Shown piece after piece: positions 25,281 through 33,170 of a stretch of 34,031 nucleotides of DNA. Both the position numbers and the translations under genes were made by a program. Location: NCBI RefSeq assembly GCF_015207265.1, contig NZ_JADEXE010000039.1, positions 1 to 34,031 of the forward strand, given 5' to 3'. Source of the stretch: Nodosilinea sp. LEGE 07298 (GTDB taxonomy: Bacteria > Cyanobacteriota > Cyanobacteriia > Phormidesmidales > Phormidesmidaceae). Position 1 is the stretch's first letter. Each line of letters opens with the position of its first letter. The notes below the pieces were generated by a model. It was given only the letters and a program-made list of their open reading frames with translations. It had not been told where the DNA came from and did not search any database.

Positions 25281-26084
25281 ATGACAGAGCCAAGCCTGAA
25301 GGCTAGACGCATTCTTAAAACCCGTGTAGATGCTACAAGCTACACCGATGCCTGCAATCGCATCCAAACTTGGGCCGAGCAGGAGCGATCGTGCTATGTG
25401 GTTGCGGCTAACGTGCATGTGGTGATGACTGCCTACTGGGATGCGCAGTACCAGCGTATTCTCGAAGGCGCGGCCCTGGTCACCTCAGACGGCATGCCGC
25501 TGGTGATGGGGCTACGACTGCTGGGCATACCGGGTCAAAGCCGAGTCTACGGTCCAGATCTAATGCTGGCCTGGTGCGATCGCGCGGCTCAGTTCGATCT
25601 GCCGATCTATCTCTACGGCGGCACCAACTCCATACTGGAGAAGATGGCGGTCTACCTGCAAGGGCAATTTCCTGGCCTGCCTATTGCCGGTACCCATGCG
25701 CCCCCGTTTCGTCCATTGTCATCGGCAGAAGCCGCAGCTGATATAGATCGGATTAACCAGTCGGGGGCCAGAGTCGTGTTTGTGGGCCTGGGCTGCCCCA
25801 AGCAAGAGCAGTGGATGCACCGTCACCAGGGGCAAGTTCAGGCCGTCATGATCGGTGTGGGAGCGGCGTTTAGCTTTTTTAGTGGCGACGTTTCTCAGGC
25901 TCCCCGATGGATGATGCGTCTGGGGCTAGAGTGGCTCTACCGCTTTGCCCAGGAACCGCGCCGCCTGTGGCAGCGCTACTTGATCAACAACCCGGCGTTT
26001 GTGCTGCTGTTTGGGGCGCAGGTGGCTAGGTACAGGCTGTTGGGAGCGCGGAGTAGGGAACAGGGTTCAGGGTTTAAGGTTTAG
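25281..26084 (+). CDS. WecG/TagA/CpsF-family glycosyltransferase (GT26)
   Basis: Family members transfer N-acetylmannosamine(-uronate) or a related sugar to a polyprenyl-diphosphate-linked sugar at the inner face of the membrane, the second step of a repeat unit. The 267-residue protein shows the family landmarks: VAANVHVVMTAYWD, the catalytic-site Asp in VTSDGMPLV, YGPDLML, LYGGT, VFVGLGCPKQEQWM, and GVGAAFSFFSGDVSQAPRWM, ending with EWLYRFAQEPRRLWQRY. AAGGG at 25268 supports ATG 25281. The final residues (about REQGSGFKV) are encoded by a heptamer repeat that runs across the stop codon, so the tail is probably repeat-derived. It leads a same-strand block with an initiating sugar-phosphate transferase and polymerase/ligase-like genes. 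Confidence 0.93.
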   Translation: MTEPSLKARRILKTRVDATSYTDACNRIQTWAEQERSCYVVAANVHVVMTAYWDAQYQRILEGAALVTSDGMPLVMGLRLLGIPGQSRVYGPDLMLAWCDRAAQFDLPIYLYGGTNSILEKMAVYLQGQFPGLPIAGTHAPPFRPLSSAEAAADIDRINQSGARVVFVGLGCPKQEQWMHRHQGQVQAVMIGVGAAFSFFSGDVSQAPRWMMRLGLEWLYRFAQEPRRLWQRYLINNPAFVLLFGAQVARYRLLGARSREQGSGFKV

Positions 26085-26092
26085 GGATCTAC
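26051..26092 (+). repeat. Heptamer repeat crossing the stop codon of the WecG/TagA gene
   Basis: Six contiguous units read GAGTAGG, GAACAGG, GTTCAGG, GTTTAAG, GTTTAGG and GATCTAC. After a two-base phase shift come GTTAATG and GTGTACC (26095-26108). The stop TAG at 26082-26084 lies inside the fifth unit. GTTTAGG is also used in the element at 12298. Unlike the other two elements there is no complementary half. Confidence 0.75.
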
Positions 26093-26120
26093 GGGTTAAT
26101 GGTGTACCAGGTAGGCAGGT

Positions 26121-26167
26121 TTCGACTTCGCTCAACCTTCAGTGATCGAGGGCTGAGCGAAGTCGAA
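26121..26167. repeat. 14-bp inverted repeat TTCGACTTCGCTCA ... TGAGCGAAGTCGAA
   Basis: Arms 26121-26134 and 26154-26167 are perfect reverse complements with a 19-base loop that can pair partly (CCTTC with GAGGG). This TTCGACTTCGCTCA word is familiar to me from intergenic dispersed repeats of several bacterial phyla. It sits between two same-direction genes and may attenuate read-through. Confidence 0.75.
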
Positions 26168-26324
26168 GTCCGATCAGCAAGTACCTTATTTTCTTGCGAG
26201 TCCCTTAGAACTTGTGTACACCCTTAAACCCGGCGCGTTACCTCAAACCCATTCCCAATGATGGTTTCTCAGCACAATTGCGGAATACTAGGGGCAACTT
26301 GATCCCTTGCGTCTGCCCCTTGCT

Positions 26325-27791
26325 ATGGATTGCCACCGCGCTGTACCCGCTGTCATGCATCAGCGGCCCCGCCACCGTCAAGATATTCGTGCCCCTCGGG
26401 GGCTGAAGCTACAGCTGCGCGATGCGGTTACTGGGCCGGGGCGGCGGAGTCTGGTGCTCTTAACCACCGATATTTTGGCGCTAGGGCTGTCGTGGCACAT
26501 TGCCAGGTCGCTCAACCAGTTCTTTTCGCCGATTCCGCCGCAGCTGGTGTGGTGGACCTGGCTGGGATTGCCCAGCCCCTTTTGGGTGCTGGTAGCCTGT
26601 AGCGTGGGGCTATTTGCCTACGGCGGTCTCTACGACACCACCTCTCAGGGACAACGACATCTGCGGGCGGGCAAGCTGCTGAGCCTGGTCTACCTGGGGT
26701 CGCTGGTGGTGATGTACTTTTATGACCCAAAGCTCGATTTGCCGCGATCGCTGTTCTTCTCAGCCTGGTTTAGCGGGGTGGGCCTGGTAGTGGGGCTAAG
26801 GCTGGTGGCAACGCTGTTGCTGCGCCCCCTAACTCAAGCGAAGATGCCATCCTCAGTATTTTTGATTGCCCCCGCTCCTCGGCTCAAGCGCCTGGCCGAC
26901 GTGCTATCTCAGCGGGCTAATGTGCCGGTGATTGGGGCAGCGCTGGCCACTACCGCCAACTCAGCCACCACGTATCAAGCAATTTTGGCTTCGGGGGCAA
27001 CACTGGTGCTGGCCGAGAGTATTCCCTCGGCTGACCTGGCTTCAGAACTGTACTGGAAGCTGCGGCGGGCGGGCATTGGCATGCAGCTGCTGCCCACCAG
27101 CCGCGATATGCTCTACCGCCGAGGTACCCCTGAAACCGTGGCCGGTCTGCCCACGCTGCGCCTTGATGCACCCCTGATGGGCGGCTGGGACTACCGCTTC
27201 AAGCGCTGGATGGACTACCTGGGAGCGGGGCTTGGCGTTCTAGCGCTAGGCCCGCTCCTGATGGGCATTGCTCTGGCCATTCGGCTCGACTCGCCGGGGC
27301 CAATTTTCTTTCGCCAGGAGCGGGTGGGGCTGCACGGCAAGCGCTTTCAGGTGTGGAAGTTTCGCACTATGGTGGCTGATGCGCCCCGGTTGCAGGCGAA
27401 TTTAGAGCAGCACAACGAGTCGGCGGATGGCGTGTTGTTTAAGGTGAAGTACGATCCACGCATTACCCGAGTGGGTCGCCTGCTGCGCCGCACCAGCCTA
27501 GATGAGTTGCCCCAGCTGTTTAACGTGCTCTGCGGCCAGATGAGTTTAGTGGGGCCGCGTCCCCTGCCCGTGCGCGATGTGGCTAAGTTTGACGGCTGGC
27601 ACAATATTCGCCACCAGGTGCTGCCGGGAGTGACCGGCCTATGGCAAATTTCGGGCCGTTCTGACATTGATACCTTTGACGATGTAGCTCGCCTCGACCT
27701 GCACTACATCGATAACTGGTCTTTGAATCTGGATTTAGAAATTCTCACCGCCACCCTGGGCATTGTGCTGTGGGGTAAGGGGGCCTATTGA
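26325..27791 (+). CDS. Polyprenyl-phosphate sugar-phosphate transferase (exopolysaccharide initiating enzyme, WbaP/CpsE type)
   Basis: This protein transfers a sugar phosphate (galactose, glucose or similar) from a UDP-sugar to undecaprenyl phosphate, starting a polysaccharide repeat unit. It has a long N-terminal part with about four membrane helices (from SLVLLTTDILALGLSW on) and a central CoA-binding-like soluble domain (VFLIAPAPRLKRL). A membrane re-entrant helix (MDYLGAGLGVLALGPLL) leads to the catalytic domain: DSPGPIFFRQERVG, FRTMVADA, RRTSLDELPQLFNVL with the conserved Asp-Glu, MSLVGPRPLP and PGVTGLWQISGR. The start is ambiguous: TTG 26307, ATG 26325 (used here, 488 residues) or ATG 26355, none with a clear Shine-Dalgarno. 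Its TGA overlaps the TTG start of the next gene. Confidence 0.94.
   Translation: MDCHRAVPAVMHQRPRHRQDIRAPRGLKLQLRDAVTGPGRRSLVLLTTDILALGLSWHIARSLNQFFSPIPPQLVWWTWLGLPSPFWVLVACSVGLFAYGGLYDTTSQGQRHLRAGKLLSLVYLGSLVVMYFYDPKLDLPRSLFFSAWFSGVGLVVGLRLVATLLLRPLTQAKMPSSVFLIAPAPRLKRLADVLSQRANVPVIGAALATTANSATTYQAILASGATLVLAESIPSADLASELYWKLRRAGIGMQLLPTSRDMLYRRGTPETVAGLPTLRLDAPLMGGWDYRFKRWMDYLGAGLGVLALGPLLMGIALAIRLDSPGPIFFRQERVGLHGKRFQVWKFRTMVADAPRLQANLEQHNESADGVLFKVKYDPRITRVGRLLRRTSLDELPQLFNVLCGQMSLVGPRPLPVRDVAKFDGWHNIRHQVLPGVTGLWQISGRSDIDTFDDVARLDLHYIDNWSLNLDLEILTATLGIVLWGKGAY
27777..27783 (+). promoter_or_regulatory. Shine-Dalgarno-like AAGGGGG supporting a TTG start at 27788
   Basis: This G-rich run in the end of the upstream gene lies four bases before TTG 27788. 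Together with the TTGA start/stop overlap it supports translation from TTG, since the next in-frame ATG is more than 50 codons downstream inside the first membrane segment. Confidence 0.55.
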
Positions 27792-30427
27792 CCGCCGATC
27801 CTTCCCCTACTCCGGCGGCCGCAAAGTCTCAAGGTGCGGTTGAGCGAGGGGTCAGATTTCTGCGCCGCTGTCTGGCTAACGTGCCGCTCTGGCTGGCCGG
27901 AGGGCTGGTGCTGCTGGTGTTTAGCTGGCTGCCGCTGAGCTACTACCGCATGGTGGGTTGGGCCTGGATTTTGCTCTGGCAGGTTGGGGCTGTGGCCTTG
28001 CTGGTGGCGCTGTGGCGGCAGTTACGAGGCTCGCACCGTGCAAACCCTGAGTCAGGGTTATCCAGCTTGGAGGTGACATCAAAGTTTGAATTCCATGGGC
28101 TGGGCTATGGGCTAGATTGGGTGGCGCTGGCGCTGGGAATTGTTGTGCTGTTGTCGGCGGTGGTGTCGCCCTTTCCCCGCGTAGCGCTGTGGAACGTGAG
28201 CCTGGTTGTGACCTACGGTGCGGTGCTGTACGTCTATCGCAACGTGGTCGATACGCCTGGGGCGCGGCCTTGCCAACGCACCTGGTTAACCCGCCTGCGG
28301 CTATGGTGGGGCTTAGTGGTGGTGGCTGCGGGCACAGCGGTAGTCAGCCTGGGGCTGTGGCGTCCCGATGCGGCTATGTGGGCCTCAGAGAATTTTTTGA
28401 CGGCCCTGCGCAACCATCAACCCCTGGGCCACCACAACTTTGTGGGCGGCTATTTTACCCTGATGGCGCCGCTGGCGGCGGCGGCGGCGATCGCCGCCCA
28501 GGGTTGGATGCGAAGGATTTGGATCGCAACCGCCGGGCTGCTGCTGCTGGCCCTGTATGTCAGCGGCTCGCGCGGGGCAATTTTGGGCCTGGTAGTTTGG
28601 CTAGGGGTGACCTGGCTCAGCCGCCTGAATCGGGTGAAGCCGATTCATCGCGGGCGCTGGGTGCTGGCTGGGCTGGGCGGTGCGATCGCCGTGGGGTTAG
28701 CCCTGGCTAGCAATCCTCGCATTCGCACCTGGTTTAGCGCTGGGGGGCTGGCCGATGGCCCCACCCTCGATCGCTGGTTTATGCTGCGCCTGGGAAGCAA
28801 CATTCTGCGCGATCGCCCCCTGTTGGGGGTTGGCCCTGGGGTAATGAGTCGGGTGTCGAACCTCTATCGCCCGATCGAAGCTGGGGCTGGGCTTGACCAT
28901 ATTCAGCAGCTGCACAATACCCCGGTGCAGCTTGCCGGAGAACTGGGCCTTCTGGGGTTGGCGGTGCTGCTGGCTGGAATGGTGCTGGTGCTGCGCCTGT
29001 GGATACGCCTGTGGCGACAGCCGCTGAAAACGACCGATCGCGCGCTGCTGGGCGGCATTGGTGGCAGCCTGCTGACCTACGGGGTCTCTAGCCTGACCGA
29101 CTATCAACTCGAAAATATTCCCATTGCGGGTGCGCTGCTGGGGGTAGTGGTGCTGCTGCTGGCGCTGGGCGATCGCTATCTTCCCCAACCCATGCCCATC
29201 GGAGCAGATGCCAGGCAGCACGGCTACCTGGCAGTAGCCCTATGGCTGGGGCTGCTGCTGACTATTTGGCTGCCCTTTACCCTTACGGTGGCCTACGGTG
29301 CCCTGGCCGATCGCGCCTTTTACAGCCAGCAGCTCAACCTGGCCGATACTCGCTGGTACAAGGCCTATCGCCTCAGCCCGTGGGATCCGACCGCTGCGGC
29401 GGTGGCCACTGAGGCACTGTGGGGCCTAGACCAGATGCTGGGCGACTCGGAGGCGCAGGAAAATGTGCGATCGCTCATGCTCGACTACGCCCAGCAGGCC
29501 CAGCAGGCAGCCCCTAACGATGGTTGGTTTAACCACAACCTGGCGGTACTGCACCAGACTACCGACCCCGCTAGCGCCCTGCCCTATGCCGCCCGCGCCG
29601 TGCAGCTTATGCCCCGCCACCAGCACTACGGCTATTGGCTGCTAGGCGATCTGCTGTTGCAAGCAGGCGAGACTAGACAGGCGATCGCCGCCTTTACCCT
29701 AGAAGTTCTGGTCAACCCTGCGGCCCTCACCTATCCCCACTGGCAGGAGGCTCCCTACCAGGCGATCTACCCCGCCGTGGCTCGGGCTACTCTGGCGGAG
29801 TACGACACCCTGCTGGCCGGGGTTTCTGCCGCTAGCCCCGCTTTTCAAGCCCTCTACGAAACCCGCGTCTTGCTAGCCTGGTGGACAAAGCAGCCGATGG
29901 TGGAGGTGGCCCCTAACCTGCTGCGTCCAGTTGTTGCCGCGCTGCTGCGGGCCGACTCTGATCCCGCTGCTGCCTTGGAAGCTGTAGAGCATAACCTCAG
30001 CTTGGGGCAGCAGTCCCCCGAGCTTAAGCTCCTGGCCACCTGGCTTGACCCTCAGGCACATCCAGCTCCGGCCCAGCCCCAGGATGTACCGTCTGACCTC
30101 GATGCTTTGCTGATTGAAGAAAGCCTGGCTATCCGTCCACTGCGCCTGTGGCTCAGCTCTATTGTCACCCGTCCCGACGAGGGCTACCGGGGGTCGTTAA
30201 CCTTTGCTTACCGCAATTACCAGGCCAAGCAAATTACCCTCATGCTGACGCCGCACAACCTCCAGCGCTATACCCTGGTGGCCAAGCTCAACCTCTTTCC
30301 GGCCTGGCCGAGAGAGTTTCCGGCTCTCGATCGCCGCATTGAGGCCCTACGTACCAAATCGTTGGGCCTGCCCCATCCCACCCACAACCGCTTTCGCCTC
30401 TCAGATTTAGATTTGTCTACCTCCTGA
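27788..30427 (+). CDS. O-antigen ligase/polymerase-like membrane protein with TPR-like C-terminal half (copy 1)
   Basis: An 879-residue two-part protein. Residues about 35-520 form a polytopic membrane domain of the Wzy/WaaL (O-antigen ligase) superfamily. It carries the motifs HQPLGHHNFVGGYF (near 208), SGSRGAILGL, LLGVGPGVMSR (near 347) and QLHNTPVQLAGELGLLG (near 375), where the His is in the usual catalytic loop. The rest is a soluble, helical part, probably outside the cytoplasm, with TPR-like helix pairs (APNDGWFNHNLAVLH, then YWLLGDLLLQAGETRQAIAAF). Proteins of this kind polymerise or attach polyprenyl-linked glycans, or glycosylate proteins, outside the cytoplasm. The TTG start overlaps the previous stop. 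The downstream gene is a paralogue with the same architecture. Glycan and acceptor are unknown. Confidence 0.87.
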   Translation: MTADPSPTPAAAKSQGAVERGVRFLRRCLANVPLWLAGGLVLLVFSWLPLSYYRMVGWAWILLWQVGAVALLVALWRQLRGSHRANPESGLSSLEVTSKFEFHGLGYGLDWVALALGIVVLLSAVVSPFPRVALWNVSLVVTYGAVLYVYRNVVDTPGARPCQRTWLTRLRLWWGLVVVAAGTAVVSLGLWRPDAAMWASENFLTALRNHQPLGHHNFVGGYFTLMAPLAAAAAIAAQGWMRRIWIATAGLLLLALYVSGSRGAILGLVVWLGVTWLSRLNRVKPIHRGRWVLAGLGGAIAVGLALASNPRIRTWFSAGGLADGPTLDRWFMLRLGSNILRDRPLLGVGPGVMSRVSNLYRPIEAGAGLDHIQQLHNTPVQLAGELGLLGLAVLLAGMVLVLRLWIRLWRQPLKTTDRALLGGIGGSLLTYGVSSLTDYQLENIPIAGALLGVVVLLLALGDRYLPQPMPIGADARQHGYLAVALWLGLLLTIWLPFTLTVAYGALADRAFYSQQLNLADTRWYKAYRLSPWDPTAAAVATEALWGLDQMLGDSEAQENVRSLMLDYAQQAQQAAPNDGWFNHNLAVLHQTTDPASALPYAARAVQLMPRHQHYGYWLLGDLLLQAGETRQAIAAFTLEVLVNPAALTYPHWQEAPYQAIYPAVARATLAEYDTLLAGVSAASPAFQALYETRVLLAWWTKQPMVEVAPNLLRPVVAALLRADSDPAAALEAVEHNLSLGQQSPELKLLATWLDPQAHPAPAQPQDVPSDLDALLIEESLAIRPLRLWLSSIVTRPDEGYRGSLTFAYRNYQAKQITLMLTPHNLQRYTLVAKLNLFPAWPREFPALDRRIEALRTKSLGLPHPTHNRFRLSDLDLSTS

Positions 30428-30439
30428 ACCCCCGCCGCC

Positions 30440-32998
30440 ATGACCGAGGATGCTCTACCCAAACCCAAACCCGTTGCCCAGGATCCCAGCGATGGCACCC
30501 TGCTGGCCCTGCTGGCAGCGGCATTGTACGTCATTTTCACCCTGCTGCCGGGCAGCAGCACCCTGATGGTGTCGTGGCCCTGGGTGTTTTTGTGGCAGGT
30601 GGGGCTGACCCTGCCTCTGCTCTGGCTGCTATGGCAACTGTGGCATCGGCCCGTGGAGCGCTTAGGCAATGGTTTTGACTGGATGGCGCTGCTGGCGATC
30701 GCGGGACTGATCATCTCCACCCTGGCGGCTGACTTTCCGGCCCAGGCGAGGTGGTACGGGTGGGCCGCAGTGGGGGCGATCGCGGCCGTCTACGCCCTCG
30801 GCGGCTGGTTACGCTACGGCCAACGCCTGCACACGTTGCTGCGGTTTCAGGGGTACGTCGCCCTGGCGTTTATTCTGCTCAGTTTGGGGCTGTGGCTGAC
30901 TCAGATCTATCAGCCGGAGCTGGCTCGGCTGGCCGCGCTGCAGAGCTATGGCGTCGATCAGTCCTTCAGCTTTGCGCTGACCAGCCTGCGCAACTGGCAG
31001 CCCATCGGCCACCAAAACTATGTGGCGGGCTACCTGGTGCTGGTGTTGCCCCTGCTTGCCGCGCTGGCTTGGGTGGAGCGGGGCTGGCACCGCTGGCTAT
31101 GGCTGGTGGGCCTGGGGCTGGGCCTGCTCAACCTCTACACCACCAGCTCGCGCGGCGGCTGGCTGGCGCTGATGGTCACCGGGCTACTCGCCGTCGGCAT
31201 TTCTCTGCTTTACAACCGCCTGCCCCGGCCTTTGGCCCTAGCCCTGGGTGGCACGGCCCTGGGCTTGCTGGTGCTGGGCTTTGTGGCAAACCCGCGACTG
31301 CGGCAGGTTTTGGGCAATCTGGCCCAGGGCAATTTTGAGGGCGGCGAGCTGTCTTACCGAGTAGTGACTAACGCTGTGGGCTGGCGCATGGGTATCAGCC
31401 AGCCCTTGACTGGTGTGGGGCCGGGTAGTGTGCCGCTGGTGTACCAGCAGTATCGGCCTAACTGGGCCGGGCGCGACGCCGAGCTGCAGTTTCAGCTCCA
31501 CAGCACCCCGGCTCAGCTCTGGGGCGAGTTTGGGATTTGGGGAGTGGTAGTGCCCCTGGCGCTGGTGCTGGTGCTGGTGGTGCTGACGGTGCGGTGGATG
31601 CGGTGGGGTGCCCAGGAGACTCCAGCCGGGCTGCCGCCAGTGCTAGTTTGGAGCCTGCTGGCGGGACTATTTGCCTTTGGGCTGATGAGCCTTACCGACT
31701 ACCAGCTCGACATTCCCGCGATCGCAGGCGCGATCGCCCTCTACCTGGCCGTGCTCGCCCGCAGCTTTAACCCCGTTTCCACAACCGAGGACGGTGCCGC
31801 ATCGCCGCGCCGTCACCGCTGGCTGGCCGGATTGGGCCTGGGACTGACTCTGGCGATGACCCTCTGGCTGGTGCCCGCCCACCGCGCATGGGGCACCGCC
31901 AGCAGCGGCTTTTCGGCCCTTACCGATCAGCCTGCCGACTTCGATCGCTTCGCCAGCCAGGTAGCACAGGCCCACGACCTGGCCCCCTGGGAGCCCTACT
32001 ACCCCTATCAGCTGGGCTACCACCTGGGCGAGTTTGCGCTGCAGTCGAGCGACAACCCGCCCCTGCGCCAGACCTTGCTCACCGATGCGATCGCCTGGTT
32101 TGAGACCGGCAACGAGATCGTGCCTTACCAGGAGTTTGGCCACTCGAACCTGGGCTGGCTTCAGATTGAGAATGGCAAACCGGCTGAGGCGCAGGCGTCG
32201 TTTACGAATGCGATCGCCCTGGTGCCCGCCAAACGGGGCGTATTCTTTGGGCTGGGGGTGGCCTGCCTGCAAACCGGCAATCTCGACTGCGCGACCGAGG
32301 CTTTAACCCTGGAGATCGTTCGCCATCCCGCCCTGCTGACTAGCTCGCTGTGGCAGATTCCGCCCTTCGTTACCCTGTACCCGGCGGTGCTCGATCGGCT
32401 GGAGCAGCGCTACAGCGAGCTGATTTCGCAGGCCGACGATCCTGAGTTTGAGCAATTTTTGCGGCAGGCTCGCGGCAGTTTGCGCTGGTGGCGCGGCGAC
32501 CTAGAAGCCGCCGCCGAAGACTGGCCCGCCAATGACGATCTGCGGCAGGGGCTGCTGGCGCTAGCTGCTGGCCAAACCGTCGATGCCTCTTCCTGGGCTG
32601 AAACTCCGGCTAAATACGCGATTTTGGCCTGGCAAACCCCTGACCAGCGCCAGGAACTGCTGCAGCGGGCCTGGGTGACCCAGCCCGAGGATGTTGACGA
32701 CCTGACTCAGGCGCTGCCGCCGTCCCAGGTGATTGATCAGCTGACAGCCAGTATGGAAAATGCCAACAATTTTACCGACTGGCTACGCACAGCCCCCAGC
32801 TGGCAACCCCGCAGTGAGCGACTGGGGTTTGGGGTGCTGAGCCGCCATATCGATGGCCCCAACCCATCAGATTTTTTTCCGCGAGTTGAGAATATTCCCG
32901 TTGTGCAGTTCTTTGAGTCGCTGTTTCCGTCGCCGATCTTTTATCCGGCGCTGGATAACGCGCTGGAACCGTATCAGAACAGGCTGCGATCGCAGTAG
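30440..32998 (+). CDS. O-antigen ligase/polymerase-like membrane protein with TPR C-terminal half (copy 2)
   Basis: An 852-residue paralogue of the preceding protein. The membrane domain has NWQPIGHQNYVAGYL (near 184), TSSRGGWLALM, LTGVGPGSVPLVY (near 324) and QLHSTPAQLWGEFGIWG (near 352). The soluble half has clearer TPR units (YQEFGHSNLGWLQIENGKPA and VFFGLGVACLQTGNLD). Both copies share the motif W..PPF..LYPAV or W.EAPYQAIYPAV and a similar C-terminal element (FP....FPALDRRIE in copy 1, FP....YPALDNALE in copy 2). ATG 30440 follows the copy-1 stop by 12 bases; no clear Shine-Dalgarno, so expression may depend on read-through translation. The divergence in sequence suggests an old duplication with distinct substrates or partners (inference). 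Confidence 0.88.
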   Translation: MTEDALPKPKPVAQDPSDGTLLALLAAALYVIFTLLPGSSTLMVSWPWVFLWQVGLTLPLLWLLWQLWHRPVERLGNGFDWMALLAIAGLIISTLAADFPAQARWYGWAAVGAIAAVYALGGWLRYGQRLHTLLRFQGYVALAFILLSLGLWLTQIYQPELARLAALQSYGVDQSFSFALTSLRNWQPIGHQNYVAGYLVLVLPLLAALAWVERGWHRWLWLVGLGLGLLNLYTTSSRGGWLALMVTGLLAVGISLLYNRLPRPLALALGGTALGLLVLGFVANPRLRQVLGNLAQGNFEGGELSYRVVTNAVGWRMGISQPLTGVGPGSVPLVYQQYRPNWAGRDAELQFQLHSTPAQLWGEFGIWGVVVPLALVLVLVVLTVRWMRWGAQETPAGLPPVLVWSLLAGLFAFGLMSLTDYQLDIPAIAGAIALYLAVLARSFNPVSTTEDGAASPRRHRWLAGLGLGLTLAMTLWLVPAHRAWGTASSGFSALTDQPADFDRFASQVAQAHDLAPWEPYYPYQLGYHLGEFALQSSDNPPLRQTLLTDAIAWFETGNEIVPYQEFGHSNLGWLQIENGKPAEAQASFTNAIALVPAKRGVFFGLGVACLQTGNLDCATEALTLEIVRHPALLTSSLWQIPPFVTLYPAVLDRLEQRYSELISQADDPEFEQFLRQARGSLRWWRGDLEAAAEDWPANDDLRQGLLALAAGQTVDASSWAETPAKYAILAWQTPDQRQELLQRAWVTQPEDVDDLTQALPPSQVIDQLTASMENANNFTDWLRTAPSWQPRSERLGFGVLSRHIDGPNPSDFFPRVENIPVVQFFESLFPSPIFYPALDNALEPYQNRLRSQ

Positions 32999-33030
32999 CC
33001 GTTCCTGCCGCTGTGACGCTAGATCGGGCT

Positions 33031-33053
33031 TTGGGCAAACGCCGTTTGCCCCT
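33031..33053 (-). repeat. GTAGGGGC-type palindrome, reversed copy
   Basis: GGGCAAACG at 33033-33041 and CGTTTGCCC at 33043-33051 are reverse complements around one C, followed by CTAC. On the minus strand it reads GTAGGGGCAAACGGCG, then TTTGCCC. Confidence 0.75.
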
Positions 33054-33110
33054 ACGGGATATTTGTTTTGATTCAGGAATTTTGAATTCGGATGTGGTGC
33101 GAGCCCGTTG

Positions 33111-33133
33111 TAGGGGCGCACAATCGTGCGCCC
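33111..33133 (+). repeat. GTAGGGGC-type palindrome, forward copy
   Basis: GGGCGCAC at 33114-33121 and GTGCGCCC at 33126-33133 flank AATC, preceded by GTAG. It faces the copy at 33031 in opposite orientation within one 172-base convergent junction, where the pair may act as terminator. Confidence 0.78.
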
Positions 33134-33170
33134 GAGGCAGGGTTTATAGCCCACTTGAGAGAAGTTTTCT

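Noticed and set aside
31667-32272. 201-codon minus-strand frame inside the second ligase-like gene
   Set aside because: It is opposite well-supported TPR coding sequence and has no recognisable features.
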